The translations under genes and the position numbers were made by a program. From contig JACKHM010000004.1 of NCBI GenBank assembly GCA_020638995.1, positions 248,001 to 312,000 of the forward strand: DNA of 64,000 bases. Reading direction: 5' to 3'. Below, one piece after another: positions 1 through 8,833 of this stretch. This DNA is from Planctomycetaceae bacterium. Its GTDB lineage: Bacteria; Planctomycetota; Planctomycetia; Pirellulales; Pirellulaceae. Every line of letters starts with the position of its first letter. Within the stretch, counting starts at the first letter, position 1. The notes beneath the pieces were generated by a model. It worked only from the letters and a program-made list of their open reading frames with translations, was not told the DNA's origin and ran no database searches.

Positions 1-82
1 CTGCTACCGCCGACGGAATCTCCACGCGATCGCGAACAAAGTCATCGGCAGATAAACGAACTTCACGGAGCAAGCAGAAAGC

Positions 83-1216
83 ATGACATCAACGAGTACG
101 CCGCGCCGTCGCAAGTCACGAGGAAACGCCTGGCATTGGCGGCAGACTGATAGCTGGTATTACACACCGCCGGGGACTAAGCGGCGGGTTCGACTCTTGG
201 ACGAAGACGGTCGTCCGATTCGTGGGAAGCAAAACCGCCCTGCGGCTGAATTGGCGATGGCGCGAGTCAAAGCATCTGGCAACTGGCGTCCGGAGGCGGA
301 GGAAGTCAGTGAGGGCATCTGGTTAGTGGGAAGAGTGTGCTCGGAGTTCATCGAGTGCTGTCAGCAGCGGGCCGCGAGCGGAAGTATCACCGCCGAGTAT
401 CTGGAGGGAGTTGTTCGCTACCTAAATGATCTGTGCAGCTACTGCGGAGCGTTGCCGGTGAAGGAACTACGCAAAGGTCATGTTCAACATTGGGTCGAAA
501 GTCATTCGACTTGGCTGTCTCCGGCGACGCAACGTAATGCGATCACGACGGTACTCAGTGCTTTCAATCACGCTCAAGAAATGTACGACGTTCCCAACCC
601 ACTGAGAGGATTGAAGAAACCGCCGCAACGACCGCGACTGCATTCGTTTACCGACGAGGAGGAGCAAGCGGTGTATTCGGCGACCGACGAACCGTTTCGC
701 AACTTCCTGTTCGCAGCGGTCCACACGGGCTTGCGCCCGTTTTGCGAATTAGCGAGGTTGTCCGTCGAAAATGTCGTCGAAACGGATCGAGGCATGATGT
801 GGCGGGTCTACTCTTCGAAGACGAAGAAGACCCGCAAAATTCCAGTTCGAGAAGATGTCGCCGAATTAACGCGACGATTGATCGCTGAGGCTCCAGCGGA
901 CGCCGACACAACGGTTTTCCGCAACGCTCAACACCGGCCTTGGAAAAAGGTCACAGGTGTTGGGAGATTCTTGAAGATCAAACGCGAACTCGGTTGGGAT
1001 CAGGATGAGGTGCGCACGAACTATTCGAGTTACACATGTCGGCACACATTTGCTCATCGCATGCTTGCCGGCTATTGGAACAACGGCGAGGGTTGCTCGA
1101 TCGAGACTTTGGCGGAGTTGATCGGTGATACACCAAAGGTCGCGTTCGATCATTACGGCCGTGAATGGGGCCAGCATTACCAGGAGCCATTGTGGGCGGC
1201 GATTGGCGTGGACTAA
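83..1216 (+). CDS. Tyrosine recombinase (phage/island integrase)
   Basis: A 377-aa site-specific tyrosine recombinase that would integrate and excise the island beginning here. An N-terminal core-binding (SAM-like) region covers about residues 80-185 and the catalytic domain about 190-370. Visible catalytic residues are Arg218 (in AAVHTGLRPF), a Lys in the beta-hairpin around 246, Arg320-His321 (YTCRHTFAH) and the nucleophile Tyr358 (FDHYGREW). The first histidine of the usual HxxR box is a Tyr (317). The start is supported by a GGAG about 11 bases upstream of the ATG. The divergently oriented HTH protein at 1797-2099 is a plausible directionality factor. No attachment site could be identified. 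Family call is firm; the substrate sites are unknown. Confidence 0.93.
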   Translation: MTSTSTPRRRKSRGNAWHWRQTDSWYYTPPGTKRRVRLLDEDGRPIRGKQNRPAAELAMARVKASGNWRPEAEEVSEGIWLVGRVCSEFIECCQQRAASGSITAEYLEGVVRYLNDLCSYCGALPVKELRKGHVQHWVESHSTWLSPATQRNAITTVLSAFNHAQEMYDVPNPLRGLKKPPQRPRLHSFTDEEEQAVYSATDEPFRNFLFAAVHTGLRPFCELARLSVENVVETDRGMMWRVYSSKTKKTRKIPVREDVAELTRRLIAEAPADADTTVFRNAQHRPWKKVTGVGRFLKIKRELGWDQDEVRTNYSSYTCRHTFAHRMLAGYWNNGEGCSIETLAELIGDTPKVAFDHYGREWGQHYQEPLWAAIGVD

Positions 1217-1268
1217 GGCGAATGCCGCGCAGGACGTCCGTATTCTCGTGGATGCCTACTGATCAATA

Positions 1269-1721
1269 TTAGGCCGCGTCGTTGAATGCTTGGAGTCGCT
1301 GGAGCAGTACCGGAATATCCGTCACCGGAAAGTAAACCCCGACCGTGGCTTCGAAACATGTTAACCCGTCGCTTGTCTGCTCCTCTTGCCCCTCGAAAAT
1401 GTCCATCAAGTTCAGTTGATACTCCCACACGGGTGCTGACATCGAACCCGTGAGCTGATAGCGAATGCGGTTGTAAAGTGTGTCGACGCCGGATTCGTAT
1501 CGCGTGACCAAGTTCAAAAAGCGGAACAACGCTTCAACTCCCGGGAACTCAATCCACGCAATCCCCGGTTCCGTCTCTTGGCATGACATGACGGTTTCGA
1601 TTCCCGCGATCCAAATCTGACGAATCAACGGGGCCAAGACCTCGTCAATCTCTTCGCGCCAAGGGTCAACTTCAACGGTTACGGTAGAGTGCGGGCGTTG
1701 ATTCTGCTGTTCTCGTTCCAT
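1269..1721 (-). CDS. Hypothetical protein, island-associated
   Basis: A 150-aa acidic, soluble protein with no signal peptide or membrane segment. I do not recognise a named domain. The central stretch (IETVMSCQETEPGIAWIEF, about residues 41-59) followed by an amphipathic segment looks like a compact alpha/beta domain. It lies downstream of the HTH gene on the same strand with a gap of about 75 bases, so the two are probably co-transcribed, and it converges on the integrase gene. A role in regulating excision or in accessory metabolism cannot be told apart from the sequence. Confidence 0.7.
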   Translation of the reverse strand: MEREQQNQRPHSTVTVEVDPWREEIDEVLAPLIRQIWIAGIETVMSCQETEPGIAWIEFPGVEALFRFLNLVTRYESGVDTLYNRIRYQLTGSMSAPVWEYQLNLMDIFEGQEEQTSDGLTCFEATVGVYFPVTDIPVLLQRLQAFNDAA

Positions 1722-1796
1722 GATCTTGTCTCCCGAATAGGCACTTGTTTAGTCAGTTGGGCTAAATCTGCGGTGAATTCGAGATCATCATCCCGT

Positions 1797-2099
1797 TCAA
1801 TCAGGACGTCCCAGCGGGACGGTGATGCCCGGAAACCCTTGGGATTTCGTCGGAGATCGTCGCCTCGGTTTGGGCTTGGGGCGAACTCGCATTGACTCTT
1901 GGATTCGGGCAACTTCGGCAGCCTCGATTTGGATGCGGCCTTGGCCCCTGCGGCCACCTTGGAAATAGTTAATCGTTATTGAATTTCCGCGGATTTCGAA
2001 CTCTCCCGCGTCCGACTGTGCAAGCCAGTCATAAAACGTCGCTGTGCTTACGCCGAGTACAGCAGCGGCGACTTTCGCGGTGAGGAATCGTGTTTCCAT
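1797..2099 (-). CDS. Excisionase-like helix-turn-helix protein
   Basis: About 100 residues starting at METRFLTAKVAAAVLGVS. The opening is a typical MerR/excisionase-type HTH: a 'T-x-x-x-A-A-x-x-L-G-V-S-x-x-T-F-Y-x-W' helix pair selecting DNA, followed by a basic tail (KPKPKPRRR near residues 75-84). An earlier start 11 codons upstream is possible, but the family normally begins just before this helix. Small basic HTH proteins next to a tyrosine integrase usually act as recombination directionality factors or as repressors; that role is inferred from family and location. It is followed on the same strand by the 150-aa gene at 1269-1721. Confidence 0.7.
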   Translation of the reverse strand: METRFLTAKVAAAVLGVSTATFYDWLAQSDAGEFEIRGNSITINYFQGGRRGQGRIQIEAAEVARIQESMRVRPKPKPRRRSPTKSQGFPGITVPLGRPD

Positions 2100-2325
2100 C
2101 TGAAATCGTTGACTGCAAGAGTTGCAATACAAGCGGCGGTGCCGCGAACTTCGTGCAGTTTATTGCTGGCCGGTCGCAGATCGGTCGCTCGCGGCGACCG
2201 TTTGAAGAATCTGGCGATTCCACGTTCATCGCTTCAAGATGTTCCTTCGAGGATCGCGCGGTTGACGGCCTTCGCCGGGCGTGGTACGCCTAATGAAGAC
2301 AATACGACCGAGGAGCTAGCAAATC

Positions 2326-3822
2326 ATGGATGACGCCGATCTGCGGAACAAAAACGTGTTCGACAAGTTGGCGATGGCCTGTCGGCGGTATCAGCAAATC
2401 GCACCGAACGCAGGTGGCCCCATGACTCTCGGCCAGCCGGAATTGCTGAGCGATTGGCTTGAGCGTCACGTATGCGAGATCGTCGCGGCGTTGATGGCAC
2501 ATTCCGGCTTCCGCCGCCGTGTTCGGTGGTCGACCGAGCGGCTAACCGGTGAGATTGATGGTGACGAACGACGGGTTGTTGCAGCCGTCGAGAACGGCCT
2601 GCTTCGGTATGCGAAAGCCCTGCTGGCCGTCGCAGACTCTGACGAGATGCGTTATCAGCTATCGCGGCTAGACCAATATCTCGGTATCAGGAGTCGAGAT
2701 AGCGAGAGCGACAATGACGACGAAGTTAAGCAATCAAGCTTAGGCCTTGAGGCGGTTGAGTTCATCGCGAGCAGACCCTGGCGTGATCTCGTGTCGTGGC
2801 GAGATTTCTTCGGTTCAGCCTCGCAGTTCAATCTGAAGGATTCAGTTCCGGGCCAGTTCGGTGAGTTCCTCCCTTTCGTTAACAAACCCTTGCTTGTTCC
2901 CGGTGATTTTGTCATCCGATGTCTCATGATTAGGATCACTGATTGGAAGCAAGGCTTGGACAAGTTTTGGGTTCGTTGTGATACGGCTCGTCAGAACGGC
3001 AGTGTTAATGTGGGCTCAGCGTGGGAAGAGCTAAATGAAATCAGTTTCGAACTCAACAAGTCCTTGCAGGACTTGCGAGCCCTTTGCTTCGAAGGACCGG
3101 AGGCCCAAATTCGTGACTCATGCGTTGCGTTGTTGCAGATTTACGCGGGGTATCATCAGGAGGCTGACCTGAGTTGGCTTGGTCCGGCCGCGAAGATGGT
3201 AAGTAACGTTGCAGGTCTTCCCCACCGCATTCGGCATCGGCAGGACTGGAATGTGCCGGAGCGTGCTGCCAGGGCTCGGGCGGTTGCTCGATGCAATCTC
3301 GCGTCGATTCGGCAGGACTGGAATGTGCCGGAGCGTGCTGCCAGGGCGTTGATCGATATCGCCGATCTCGTGCGACTCCAGCAAACTCCAGAGGACTTGA
3401 TCGAGGAGAAGAAGCGACTGCATCGACTTGTACTCATCGAAGAGCAACGTGAAGGATTCTTCGATGGTAAGACGATCGATATCAGTAAAGAAGTGAAATG
3501 GCACGGCTCGTTGCTCTGGGAATTGCTCTGGGAACTGGCTGAGCAGGCTCTCCTCGGCAGAAACGTTGACGCGGATTGCCTCAGTAACATCCGGGCCACG
3601 AAAAGGAAAATGCCTCCAAGCCATCAAGCCGTAAAAGATCGACGTGGTGACTTGAAGAAACTCATTGTGCCGGAACTGAACGATCTAATTCTTGATGTCG
3701 GCATCGGGACCTATAGGCTTGCGCTCGAACCCCGTGAAATCTGCCTGTTGGTGTGGGAAAACGACGAACATCTGCGAGTATTTGAGCCTCAACCGTCTCG
3801 CTCCTTGCTCACTCTTGCCTGA
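2326..3822 (+). CDS. Hypothetical protein with internal in-frame duplication
   Basis: A 498-aa mostly helical protein without signal peptide or membrane segments. No family is recognised. Around residues 305-342 the peptide RQDWNVPERAARA occurs twice, 24 residues apart, because a 38-bp DNA block is repeated in the same frame. The C-terminal 100 residues have a basic patch (ATKRKMPPSHQAVKDRRGD) and a beta-rich end. It lies alone between the integrase block and the serine recombinase, in cargo position. An ATG at 2326 is preceded by GAGG-like purines (accgaggagctagc). Coding is likely from the long uninterrupted frame; function is unknown. Confidence 0.7.
   Translation: MDDADLRNKNVFDKLAMACRRYQQIAPNAGGPMTLGQPELLSDWLERHVCEIVAALMAHSGFRRRVRWSTERLTGEIDGDERRVVAAVENGLLRYAKALLAVADSDEMRYQLSRLDQYLGIRSRDSESDNDDEVKQSSLGLEAVEFIASRPWRDLVSWRDFFGSASQFNLKDSVPGQFGEFLPFVNKPLLVPGDFVIRCLMIRITDWKQGLDKFWVRCDTARQNGSVNVGSAWEELNEISFELNKSLQDLRALCFEGPEAQIRDSCVALLQIYAGYHQEADLSWLGPAAKMVSNVAGLPHRIRHRQDWNVPERAARARAVARCNLASIRQDWNVPERAARALIDIADLVRLQQTPEDLIEEKKRLHRLVLIEEQREGFFDGKTIDISKEVKWHGSLLWELLWELAEQALLGRNVDADCLSNIRATKRKMPPSHQAVKDRRGDLKKLIVPELNDLILDVGIGTYRLALEPREICLLVWENDEHLRVFEPQPSRSLLTLA
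3238..3347 (+). repeat. Two 38-bp direct repeats inside a gene
   Basis: The 38-bp block beginning CGGCAGGACTGGAATGTGCC occurs at 3238-3275 and again, apparently unchanged, at 3310-3347. The period is 72 bp, so the reading frame is kept and 24 residues are inserted. The spacer between the copies does not match the sequence after the second copy, so this is either a partly diverged tandem duplication or a templated insertion. Confidence 0.85.
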
Positions 3823-4186
3823 TGAAGACGGCTTTGCGTTGAACAGTCGGGGTAGTCGACTCGCTCAGGCGGCAAAATCGAGCGTGCGACTCTAGTCTGC
3901 GACGCGATGCACTCGCGAGTTACTGAATTCTTGGCCTTATTGCGTCACAATAGACTGAGCAGTGAATTACTTCTTGGGAATTGTCATGACGCCCTTCTGA
4001 CCCGACGCGTCTGATTGTCAATTGTCCTTCTCGCCAGTTGAGCCATCGTGGCGAGCGAAAGTGGGGCAAAATCTGGGCACTTAATCATAGCGGGGCTTTG
4101 CATAACGGTCGGCAACTGGCGGCCGTCTCGGCAACCAGCAAACTCAGACCAATCCTACACACAATGTATACGGAAAGGAGATGTAG
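3823..4186. other. Intergenic, no convincing gene
   Basis: About 360 bases between the 498-aa gene and the small gene at 4187. Overlapping short frames exist in this stretch but lack ribosome binding sites and recognisable composition. Nothing palindromic stood out. It probably holds the promoter of the next small gene. Confidence 0.5.
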
Positions 4187-4372
4187 ATGCACAATCCAAA
4201 CGAACGGGCGGAGGCTGCCGATCGTGGCGAATCTGAGTGTCAGCAAAGTCGGTTGTCGCGAGAGCAACACGAGTTCGCGCGGGTGTTCGGTACTCTGCTG
4301 GCGGAGAAGTGGAGGGAGTCGCACTCCACGTCGCGAATCGACTCCGCTGGAAATTCTGACGACCCCAGCTGA
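4187..4372 (+). CDS. Small hypothetical protein ahead of recombinase
   Basis: A 61-aa acidic protein. The ATG is preceded by a strong Shine-Dalgarno (GGAAAGGAG, spacer about 6), which is the main reason to accept it. The second half (SRLSREQHEFARVFGTLLAE plus WRE) forms one amphipathic helix of a type I have seen in small planctomycete proteins next to recombinases, although I cannot name a family. It may be a co-factor or leader of the serine recombinase 540 bases downstream. No enzyme function is implied. Confidence 0.6.
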   Translation: MHNPNERAEAADRGESECQQSRLSREQHEFARVFGTLLAEKWRESHSTSRIDSAGNSDDPS

Positions 4373-4911
4373 CCTGCGAACGGTTCATTTCAACTCGCGT
4401 TGGTCGCCTAGTAGGACAACAACGGCATCAACAAGATGCCAATTCTCAATAGTCTGAATGCATTCTGAACTCTCCCACGCATCAATGTCAGCATAGTGTG
4501 CCGCACAGGCAACTCGCTCCATCGCGTTGGGCGTCAATTCGACGACGGGCGCGCTGGCGTTGAGAGTCTCACGGTTCACGATCGACGCGAATGCTCTTAA
4601 ATCGCGTCCCAACCCGAGGCGGAAAAGCGGGTGGTCGTTTCAATCCAAGGGCAGCGAGTCGGCCTCGAAACAGCCTCGTCCGGTCAATCGGAGTCTTGGG
4701 AGGCAAACTTTAAGCAGGTAACCGGGTTGTTTTCGAACTGGTCGCCTGAAGCGACCGAGCCGCGACCGACGGGCAATAGAATCCGCGCGTGCGATGAGCG
4801 ACTTGTCGATTGTCACACGTCCCATGCCCCGTGAACGGTCACGTCGGCAGCATAACCGCTTCGGATCCGATTTAACGGATCGATAATCTTTAGAATACGG
4901 AGGACGATCAG
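4373..4911. other. Intergenic region before serine recombinase
   Basis: About 540 bases. A 75-codon minus-strand frame (4385-4612, TTG start) has a protein-like composition but no ribosome binding site, and is not accepted as a gene. The region is a candidate place for an attachment core or for regulatory DNA of the recombinase; no repeat pair was found that would prove it. Confidence 0.4.
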
Positions 4912-7194
4912 ATGGAACAACTACAAACCAACCAACAATTCGATCAAAATCCTGACGTTACGGACGGTCCGGCGACGCTTCGACGCTCACGTCGGAGTCG
5001 GCAAACTACCTCCGGCGGCAATGCCTCGGGCGGTGGTGATAAGGACGCGGCGAGCTACGCCAGATATAGCTCGGATTTGCAACGCGAGGAAGGCATCGCT
5101 GATCAGCAGCGTGCTTGCCGCGCGGCGGCCGAAACGAACGGCCATAAGATCCTCACGGAGTTTGAGTATTCTGACGAGGCAGTCTCCGGAACAAAACTCC
5201 GGCGCACGGGGCTCGATCAATTGCTTAGCGACGCCGAAGCGAGAGAGTTCAGTGCATTGTATTTTTACAGCCTCAGCCGACTTGCTCGCGAGTCGGTGAT
5301 GACGATGCAGATGCTCAAGCAACTCGTCCATAACTTCGGCGTACGGGTGATTAGCGTCACTGAGAGTATCGACTCAGCACAAGATGGTTGGGAAGTGATC
5401 GCTTCGATCATGAGCGTTCTGCACGAACGCTACATAAAGGAGCTCAGCGCCAATGTGTTTCGCGGCCAAGAGGGCACGGTGCTCGCGGGATTTGCCGTCG
5501 GAGATCATTGCTTTGGCTATAGCACGGTCCCGATTGAAGGTACGGAAGCTACTCGTCGTGGTAAGAATGCGAAGCCCCGGATGCAATATGTGATTGATCC
5601 GGTCACCAGTGCCTGGGTTGTCCGTATCTTCTTTTGGTTTGTTCGCGAGGGTCGTTCTATTCGTTGGATTACTCGAGAACTCAACCTCCGTAAGGCACCG
5701 AAGGATCACCGTTCGACGAAGCCCAACTGGCATCACTCTCAGGTTGCTGGCGTGTTAGGACGCGTCAAGTATGCTGGATCTTGGCCGTGGGGGGAACGAA
5801 GAAATTCCCGCGATCCACTCACCGGACAGGTGCGGCAAGAGGATCGTTCCGAGGAAGAAGTTGAAAAGTGGATTCGTAGCTTTCCACATCTTCAGATTGT
5901 TGACGATGACATGTTTGACGAGGCGCAGCGATTGCTTGATGCCAACGTCGAGCGTCACGTAGCGACACGTCGCACCGATGGCAAACTCGCCGGATCAAAA
6001 CGTGGCAGCGCTGCTCCAAGGCACTTGCTGTCGTGTTTGATTCAGTGCGGCGCGTGCGGCACGACGTTTCACGTCGGCGGCACAAACGGCAAGTACCTTT
6101 TTTGTCCGAACCACGCGAAGGGGCTTTGTAGCTGTAAGACGCAACTTTGTCGCAAACGGGCAGAAACAATGATTCTCGAACAAATCGGTAAGAGAATTCT
6201 CGAAAGCGAAGACTGGTTCACTGCGGTTTTTGAAAGTCTTCAACGATCCTGGCGCGAAGGAGTCCGACGGCGCCCCACTGAGTTGGCTGCTGCCGAGAAT
6301 TCGTTGGCCAACATCGATCACAAGATCAAGCGTCTGGTTGATCGAGTTGAGAATGGTGTCGATGATGCGTCCATCAACCAGCGGCTATCACAACGCCGAT
6401 CCGAACGTCGTGATCAACTAAAGATCATTGATCGCTTGAGAAAGGCTAGTGAACAGAACTTGCCGGAGCCAACCCAGGATTGGCTGCGCGCCGAGTTGCA
6501 GCAATTCGGCAAGGATCTCCGCACCGACATACCCGCCGCTGCGTCTGCATTACGCAGCCTTGTTGGCGGCAGGATCGTCGTGACAGAGATTAAGAAGCCA
6601 GGGGGACAACGACATGATCTCCGGGGTCGTTTCACAATCAAGGCAACTGCTTTAGCAGCCGTCGTAGCAGGTGTGTCCGTAGATGCCGAGCGCCACCAAG
6701 AGAGCTCGATTGATGGCTTGTCCGAAGAAATCGTCATCGATTTCGTTGATCCGAATCCGCTCGACGGTCCTGCGGAAGAGGCAAAACGATTGTACGACGA
6801 GAACCTACTGAACAACGAAATCGCCAAACGTCTCGGCGTTTCGAAAAGTCAGATCACCAAGCTACTCCGGCATTGGCACGAATCGCGAGGGCTCACCATG
6901 CCGGATGGTCGCAGTCGTCGGTCCCTGTTGCCTCGGAAGCACTCGGAGCCACCGATGTATCAACGCATCAGCGATGAGGTCAAACGGCTCTATGACGAGG
7001 GCCTGTTGCTCGGGGAAATCGCATCACAACTGAAGTGTGACATCAATACTGTCACTAGTGCTGTGGCGTTCTGGCACGAGTCAAGAGGATTGGGCGTGCC
7101 TGACGGTCGTGCCAGACGCAAGACTCTGGACCGGAAGGTTTCGAAACGACCCAGCGACGATGATAGTCTTTCAGATACGGATGCTGCCGCCTGA
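4912..7194 (+). CDS. Large serine recombinase with duplicated HTH tail
   Basis: A 760-aa DNA recombinase. The N-terminal resolvase domain (about residues 45-190) has the catalytic serine in YARYSSDLQ and the family signature EFEYSDEAVSGT. A 'recombinase' domain follows, then a zinc ribbon (about 375-420; CGACGTTF and paired cysteines near LCSCKTQLC) and a coiled-coil-like stretch. The C terminus is unusual: two homologous helix-turn-helix units of about 50 residues (around 617-665 and 685-735), each ending in WHESRGL followed by a PDGR motif. GGAGG lies 8 bases before the ATG. Such enzymes catalyse integration or excision through a phosphoserine link. It gives the island a second recombinase besides the tyrosine integrase at 83-1216. 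Confidence 0.93.
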   Translation: MEQLQTNQQFDQNPDVTDGPATLRRSRRSRQTTSGGNASGGGDKDAASYARYSSDLQREEGIADQQRACRAAAETNGHKILTEFEYSDEAVSGTKLRRTGLDQLLSDAEAREFSALYFYSLSRLARESVMTMQMLKQLVHNFGVRVISVTESIDSAQDGWEVIASIMSVLHERYIKELSANVFRGQEGTVLAGFAVGDHCFGYSTVPIEGTEATRRGKNAKPRMQYVIDPVTSAWVVRIFFWFVREGRSIRWITRELNLRKAPKDHRSTKPNWHHSQVAGVLGRVKYAGSWPWGERRNSRDPLTGQVRQEDRSEEEVEKWIRSFPHLQIVDDDMFDEAQRLLDANVERHVATRRTDGKLAGSKRGSAAPRHLLSCLIQCGACGTTFHVGGTNGKYLFCPNHAKGLCSCKTQLCRKRAETMILEQIGKRILESEDWFTAVFESLQRSWREGVRRRPTELAAAENSLANIDHKIKRLVDRVENGVDDASINQRLSQRRSERRDQLKIIDRLRKASEQNLPEPTQDWLRAELQQFGKDLRTDIPAAASALRSLVGGRIVVTEIKKPGGQRHDLRGRFTIKATALAAVVAGVSVDAERHQESSIDGLSEEIVIDFVDPNPLDGPAEEAKRLYDENLLNNEIAKRLGVSKSQITKLLRHWHESRGLTMPDGRSRRSLLPRKHSEPPMYQRISDEVKRLYDEGLLLGEIASQLKCDINTVTSAVAFWHESRGLGVPDGRARRKTLDRKVSKRPSDDDSLSDTDAAA

Positions 7195-7517
7195 TGATCT
7201 GGCGTCTTGTCCGTACCAACAGCAGCAACAGGCCGACAATCAGTCGGTCTGTTGCGCGCGCCGACTGCACGGAACTGCGACTGGCAGGGAACTCATGCGA
7301 CCTAAATATTTGCCTTGTTTGCGTCATGATTACCTGAGTAGTAGAGCCAGGCATTTTGGTCTGTTCATGGCGGAGCCCGCCGCAGTCATACCTCACCTCG
7401 CACCGTCTTTACTAAAGTCCGCCCGATTTGGAGAAGTCGCCGCGGACTTCGCGTTCACCTGCACTCGGCGAAGTCAGCCACCACCCTTACCACCCATCCG
7501 AACACAAAGAGGTCAAT
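7195..7517. other. Intergenic, leader of the accessory operon
   Basis: About 320 bases after the serine recombinase with no supported gene. It directly precedes a continuous series of plus-strand genes, so a promoter for that operon is expected here, but no clear promoter motif was recognised. Confidence 0.4.
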
Positions 7518-7709
7518 GTGTACGAGTTGCTTAGTGTTTGTTTGTCTGTCGCTGCCGCGATCGCCGTCATTGCGTTTCTTCGTGAGCGTAAATTGCGGTT
7601 AGCGTTGCAGCGCCTCGTTCATCACCTGTTAAGTCGCTGGAGAACTTATGGAACGAAACATGATTCCGATCGCGATCATCATGATCGCGATCGGTTGTCA
7701 GACGGATAG
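7518..7709 (+). CDS. Small single-pass membrane protein
   Basis: A 63-aa protein starting at GTG 7518, chosen because AGAGG sits about 5 bases upstream and because the hydrophobic helix starts right away (LLSVCLSVAAAIAVIAFL, residues 5-22). A positively charged stretch follows (RERKLRLALQRLVHHLL), predicting a cytoplasmic C terminus. It overlaps the next gene by 62 bases in another frame, as in tightly packed phage-like operons. No family is recognised; a holin- or anchor-like role is possible but unsupported. Confidence 0.5.
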   Translation: MYELLSVCLSVAAAIAVIAFLRERKLRLALQRLVHHLLSRWRTYGTKHDSDRDHHDRDRLSDG

Positions 7710-8217
7710 CGACCGTGTCGCGGAGTTGGCCAGTCGCCATGCGACCGAACAATCGGAGTTGAGCCGCCAAACGGTCGAACTACAGACGGAACTAGTCGAG
7801 GGCACGCGACAGCTCGTCGAGGCCGACTCACAATCGCGCAGGGACTTTCTGGAGTTGGAGGGGAAACTCGATGAGCAACGGGCTGAGATAGGCCATCGAC
7901 ACGACGAGTTAGAAAGCGAACGCCGCTTGATCGCGAAACAGCGATATCGTGACCCGATCATTGCCAACGCTGTCACCGCCATCGGCGCATTGCTGGCATG
8001 CCTGCTTCCGTTATTGCTCGCTGGTTACTTGCTGAAATGCCAACTAGGCGATCAAGAAGAATATGCGATTACCGAGGTGCTATTGGAAGAGATCGCGTCC
8101 GGACATTCGGCCTTCGTTCGGTCCAAAGTTCCGACGCTGGCTCTCAATCCAGATGACTCAACTCCAAAACTTCCTGGAGATCCCCCACGGTCACCGCACG
8201 ATAACCTTGGCGAATGA
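7648..8217 (+). CDS. Lipoprotein-like coiled-coil membrane protein
   Basis: A 189-aa protein. The N terminus (IPIAIIMIAIGCQTD) fits a lipoprotein signal with a lipobox cysteine at about position 17. Residues 20-95 are a charged coiled coil (repeated Glu/Gln/Arg heptads), followed by a transmembrane helix (about 107-130, AIGALLACLLPLLLAGYLL) and an acidic, proline-rich tail. GGAGA lies ahead of the ATG. The topology resembles phage spanin or envelope-spanning accessory proteins, but there is no lysis gene nearby and the function is unknown. It belongs to the operon running into the DUF1257 gene. Confidence 0.65.
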   Translation: MERNMIPIAIIMIAIGCQTDSDRVAELASRHATEQSELSRQTVELQTELVEGTRQLVEADSQSRRDFLELEGKLDEQRAEIGHRHDELESERRLIAKQRYRDPIIANAVTAIGALLACLLPLLLAGYLLKCQLGDQEEYAITEVLLEEIASGHSAFVRSKVPTLALNPDDSTPKLPGDPPRSPHDNLGE

Positions 8218-8249
8218 CGCAATCAACAACAATAGAAAGGAGCTTCTCA

Positions 8250-8618
8250 TTGTCGCACATTGTAAACATCCAAACGGAAATCCGTGATGTCGAAGCACTC
8301 GGTGCGGCGACTCGGCGGATGCAGCTTCCTCCGCCTCGATACGAGGAAGTTCAACTCTTTAGTTCGCGCGCAACCGGATACGCCGTGCAGTTGCGAGACT
8401 GGCGATATCCTGTTGTTTGCGACGTCGAATCTGGCAAAGTCGCCTTCGACAATTTCGATGGCCGGTGGGGTAAGCAAGAAGAGCTTGACCGCTTGTTCCA
8501 AAGCTACGCGATTGAGCGGACAAAGCTCGAAGCCCGGAAGCATGGTCATACCGTCCACGAGCAGGCTCTTGGCGATGGTTCGGTCAAGCTCACCGTCTGC
8601 GTTGGAGGTGTACTGTGA
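8250..8618 (+). CDS. DUF1257 (Ycf35-like) protein
   Basis: About 122 aa starting at TTG 8250, which gives the family's usual opening (MSHIVNIQTEIRDVEAL) and follows AAAGGAG at a proper distance; an in-frame ATG 36 bases upstream is less likely. DUF1257 proteins are small alpha/beta proteins related to plastid Ycf35. In bacteria they often occur with DUF2997 and a Ycf46-type AAA ATPase, and all three are present here. The biochemical role is not established. The stop overlaps the GTG of the next gene, indicating translational coupling. Confidence 0.85.
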   Translation: MSHIVNIQTEIRDVEALGAATRRMQLPPPRYEEVQLFSSRATGYAVQLRDWRYPVVCDVESGKVAFDNFDGRWGKQEELDRLFQSYAIERTKLEARKHGHTVHEQALGDGSVKLTVCVGGVL

Positions 8619-8806
8619 AACAAATTGAAGTGATCGTGACAAGCGATGGGAGCACACGCGTCGAAACCAAAGGCTTTCAGGGTGTCGATTGCCAAGCGGC
8701 AAGTCGTTTTCTTGAGGCGGCACTCGGTCGACGGGTCGACGAGACGCTAACGCCTGAGTTTCACCAATCTGCCTGCGAGCACAATCAAGTCTCGGAGGAA
8801 ATCTAA
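8615..8806 (+). CDS. DUF2997 small protein
   Basis: A 63-aa protein that starts with GTG inside the stop of the DUF1257 gene (GTGA overlap), with GGAGG about 6 bases upstream. The sequence follows the DUF2997 pattern: a beta strand (MKQIEVIVTSDGSTRVETKG), then a helix with CQAASRFLEAALGRR, and the conserved LTPEFHQ. Function unknown; it is a regular partner of DUF1257 and Ycf46-type ATPases. Coupling suggests a complex with the upstream protein. Confidence 0.85.
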   Translation: MKQIEVIVTSDGSTRVETKGFQGVDCQAASRFLEAALGRRVDETLTPEFHQSACEHNQVSEEI

Positions 8807-8833
8807 CATTGTCAACACATACGGAGACAGCCT

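Noticed and set aside
4038..4457. 139-codon plus-strand frame
   Set aside because: Overlaps the better supported 61-aa gene at 4187 in another frame and has Arg/Ser-rich shadow composition.
4385..4612. Minus-strand 75-codon frame with TTG start
   Set aside because: Composition is protein-like, but there is no Shine-Dalgarno, no family and no partner; kept only as a note.
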